Positions 61,941 through 64,000 of a stretch of DNA of 64,000 nucleotides are shown in pieces. The position numbers were made by a program, and so were the translations under genes. Where the stretch lies: NCBI RefSeq assembly GCF_001411805.1, contig NZ_CP007212.1:744001-808000 (forward strand), given 5' to 3'. Position 1 is the stretch's first letter, and each line of letters begins with the position of its first letter. The DNA is from Burkholderia plantarii. Its GTDB lineage: Bacteria; Pseudomonadota; Gammaproteobacteria; Burkholderiales; Burkholderiaceae. The notes under the pieces were generated by a model. It was not told the origin of the DNA. It did no database searches and saw nothing but the letters and a program-made list of their open reading frames with translations.

Positions 61941-62729
61941 TCAGGACGTGACGAGCTTCAGGCCGACCGCCACCAGCGTCGCGGCCAGCACGTTGCGCAG
62001 CAGGCGTTCAGGCGCGCGCGTCGACAGATGGCTGCCCGCGACGATGCCGGGCAGCGAGCCGAGCAGCAGCGACACCAGCATCGACCAGTCGACCGAGCCG
62101 AGCAGCCAGTGGCCCATCCCGGCCACCAGCGTGAGCGGCACCGCGTGCGCGATGTCCGAACCGACGATGCGCGTGGTGGACAGCGTCGGGTACAGCAGCA
62201 GCAGCACCGTCACGCCGATCGCGCCCGCGCCCACCGAGGTCAGCGACACCAGCACGCCGAGCACGACGCCGGTCAGCACCGTCAGCGCGACGGTGCGGGC
62301 CGGATTCGGCGCGAGCGCGTGGCGCGAGGCGAACGCGGCGAGCCGCGGCCGGAACATCAGCGCCACCGAGGTCAGCAGCAGCGCGCCGCCGAGCACGACC
62401 TGGATCAGCCGGTTGGTCGAGGTCGAGCCGAAGCCGTGCGCGTGCAGCAGCCACAGCGTGACCGCCGCGGCCGGCACGCTGCCCGCCGCGAGCCGGCCCG
62501 TGATGCGCCAGTCCACCGAGCCCTTGGCGCCGTGGACGAAGGTGCCGGTGGCCTTGGTGGCCGCCGCGTAGAGCAGGTCGGTGCCGACCGCCGTGGCCGG
62601 ATGGATGTTGAACAGCAGCACGAGGATCGGCGTCATCAGCGAGCCGCCGCCCACGCCCGTCAGGCCGACGAGGAAGCCGACGAACAGGCCGGAGACGGTG
62701 TAGAGCAGATTGATATGGGGAAGCGACAT
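61941..62729 (-). CDS. TauE/SafE family permease (TSUP)
   Basis: 262 residues from ATG 62729. About eight membrane segments; N-terminal half repeat GLFVGFLVGLTGVGGGSLMTPILVLLFNIHPATAVGTDLLYAAATKATGT and C-terminal half VLLGVLVSLTSVGAGAIGVTVLLLLYPTLSTTRIVGSDIAHAVPLTL are the two TSUP repeats. Exports sulfite, taurine-related or other organosulfur anions in relatives; here the substrate is unknown. Divergent from the LysR pseudogene. Confidence 0.88.
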   Translation of the reverse strand: MSLPHINLLYTVSGLFVGFLVGLTGVGGGSLMTPILVLLFNIHPATAVGTDLLYAAATKATGTFVHGAKGSVDWRITGRLAAGSVPAAAVTLWLLHAHGFGSTSTNRLIQVVLGGALLLTSVALMFRPRLAAFASRHALAPNPARTVALTVLTGVVLGVLVSLTSVGAGAIGVTVLLLLYPTLSTTRIVGSDIAHAVPLTLVAGMGHWLLGSVDWSMLVSLLLGSLPGIVAGSHLSTRAPERLLRNVLAATLVAVGLKLVTS

Positions 62730-63076
62730 CGGCGAGGGCCCGGTGGTTGCGCGCGGTCGAAACCCTCCATTGTCGCAAAATTGCCGCTCGGGCGTGGGAA
62801 TGTCCGTCGCCGCGTCGCCGGGCGAAGCAGGGGGAGGCCGGGCGGTGGCGGCATCGATGGTCGCGTCGGTTCGCGCCGGTTCGCGCCGGTTCGTCATGGC
62901 GCTCGCGCGCATGTCGCCGCGCTGTTTATCGCGCAGGGCGTCGGCGTGGACGCCGATCCACCGGGCCGTGGTCCCGGCTGGCCGTTGCATGAGATGCGCG
63001 ATGGGGCCGGACCCGGCCGCCGTCGCGCCGCGCGGCTGCCAGGCTGATTCGACGGAGGAATCGGGAGGACCAACCG
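62730..63076. other. Divergent region upstream of the TauE gene and LysR pseudogene
   Basis: About 350 bases, no gene. Three tandem copies of a 10-base unit TCGCG-[TC]-CGGT lie at 62861-62890. The regulator's binding site, if it ever had one, would be here. Confidence 0.4.
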
Positions 63077-63997
63077 ATGGATCTTCTCGGTGCGATGGCC
63101 GGTTTCATGGCCGCCATCGAAACGGGCTCGTTTTCGAGCGCCGCCAGGTGGCTCGGGTTCGGCCAGCCGCCCGTATCGAAGTCGATCGCGAACCTCGAGC
63201 GACAGGTCGGCGTATCGCTGCTGTCGCGCACCACGCACGGGCTGATGCCGACCAAGGCCGGCCAGCGGTATTGCAAGCGCGCGCCGGCTGCTCGACGACG
63301 CCGAGGAAGCCGGGCAGGCCGCGCGCGGCGTCGGCGGTGGCCTTGCCGGCGCACGCTGCGCGTCGGGGGCCGGGCACGTTCGCGCGCCTGCAACTGGTGC
63401 CGGCGATCGAGCCGTTTCTCGACGCCCATCCCGATCTCGTCATCGAACTGCTGCTCGACGACCGCCACGCCGACCTCGCCGCCGAGCGCATCGACGTCGC
63501 GCTGCGGATCGGCCACGGCGCGGCCGCCGGCGGCAACGGCGCGCTGGCCGGCGCGCGCAAGATCGGCGAGAGCGCGCGACGCGCGGTCGGCCCGCACGCC
63601 AGTTTCTCGCGCGCCGGGATTTCGCACCGGCCGCAGGATCTCGTCCGTCATCAGGTGGTCGTGCATGACCGGCGCGCCGGCGGCGCTGTCTGGAAATTCC
63701 GCCGCCACGATACCGAGCTGGCCGTCGAGACCTCGGGGCGGCTGCGCGTGCGCGAGGCCGAGGGCGTGCGCGCGGCGCGCTCGCCGGGCTCGGACTCGCG
63801 ATCGGCTCCGACTGGCGGTTTGCCGACGCGCTGCGCGACGGGCGCGTCGTCACCACGTTCGACGGCTGGCTGCTGCCGCCCGCCGAGCCGTGGGCGACGT
63901 TCCCGCCGGCCGGCTCGCCACCTCGCTCGCCCGCGCGTTCGTGGCGTTCGTCGAGGCAATGCTCGGCGTCGCGGCCGCGCGGCGCGATCTGGCGTGA
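63077..63997 (+). pseudogene. LysR-type regulator with several frameshifts
   Basis: Begins MDLLGAMAGFMAAIETGSFSSAARWLGFGQPPVSKSIANLERQVGVSLLSRTTHG, a good LysR HTH, and ends GRLATSLARAFVAFVEAMLG in the same frame with a stop at 63995. Between them the conserved peptides jump frames: RLLDDAEEAGQAARGV (frame 3) near 63290, TLRVG back in frame 2 near 63355, then FLDAHPDLVIELLLDDRHADLAAERIDVALRIG to AEGVRAA in frame 1 from about 63370 to 63770, GLGLAIGSDWRF in frame 3 near 63795, and frame 2 again by about 63905. Five shifts are needed to restore one protein. Either a decayed gene or a run of sequencing errors. Confidence 0.8.
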
Positions 63998-64000
63998 GCC

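Overview
The window is a high-GC, gene-dense bacterial chromosome segment. It carries a complete tol-pal operon, glyA-nrdR, a minor-pilin operon, gcdH with a divergent IclR regulator, and many LysR regulators and MFS exporters. This combination and the codon use point to Burkholderia sensu stricto. A plant-associated species of the gladioli/glumae type is my inference from the accessory genes, not something the sequence proves. There is no rRNA, CRISPR array or complete mobile element, and one tRNA (tRNA-Lys).

Layout. 1-10.2 kb: the 3' end of a biosynthetic cluster on the + strand. It holds a highly reducing type I PKS (KS-AT-DH-degenerate cMT-ER-KR-ACP, cut by the window edge), a divergent LpxC-type zinc deacetylase that overlaps it by 4 bases, an alpha-oxoamine synthase and a GNAT acetyltransferase. 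10.3-14.1 kb: an exported beta-helix protein, a DUF1796 protein and an ABC-2 polysaccharide-export-type permease without a visible ATPase. 14.3-23.1 kb: amino-acid metabolism and transport (asparaginase, D-amino-acid dehydrogenase, GlxA-type regulator, orphan branched-chain amino-acid binding protein, LysR/SDR/GST group, LysO-type lysine exporter). 23.2-29.1 kb: tRNA-Lys and the tol-pal operon ybgC-tolQ-tolR-tolA-tolB-pal-cpoB. 29.2-35.3 kb: an SDR gene, glyA, nrdR and five tightly packed type IV minor-pilin genes that lack pilY1. 35.4-37.7 kb: small membrane-associated proteins and a 1-Cys peroxiredoxin. 37.9-50.7 kb: gcdH/iclR, a degenerate EAL protein, four MFS transporters, BluB, a LysR regulator and an alanine-glyoxylate-type aminotransferase. 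51.0-57.2 kb: xdhA-xdhB, an N-terminally truncated xdhC, a ModA-like binding protein and an NTF2-fold protein. 57.2-64.0 kb: a LysR regulator, a HCCA-isomerase-like protein, a membrane-anchored TAXI protein, a BON-domain protein, a TauE/SafE permease and a frameshifted LysR pseudogene.

How the genes may work together. In the left cluster the PKS would build a reduced acyl-ACP chain, and the oxoamine synthase would release it by decarboxylative condensation with an amino acid, as serine palmitoyltransferase and fungal Fum8 do. The product would be a sphingoid-like amino ketone. The N-acetyltransferase and the LpxC-like amide hydrolase have opposing chemistries that could act on that amine, or the LpxC copy could be a resistant target. 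This is the most interesting system in the window. The tol-pal, glyA-nrdR and pilin blocks are housekeeping. The xdh block with the molybdate-type binding protein and, more loosely, the nearby aminotransferase suggests purine salvage or catabolism.
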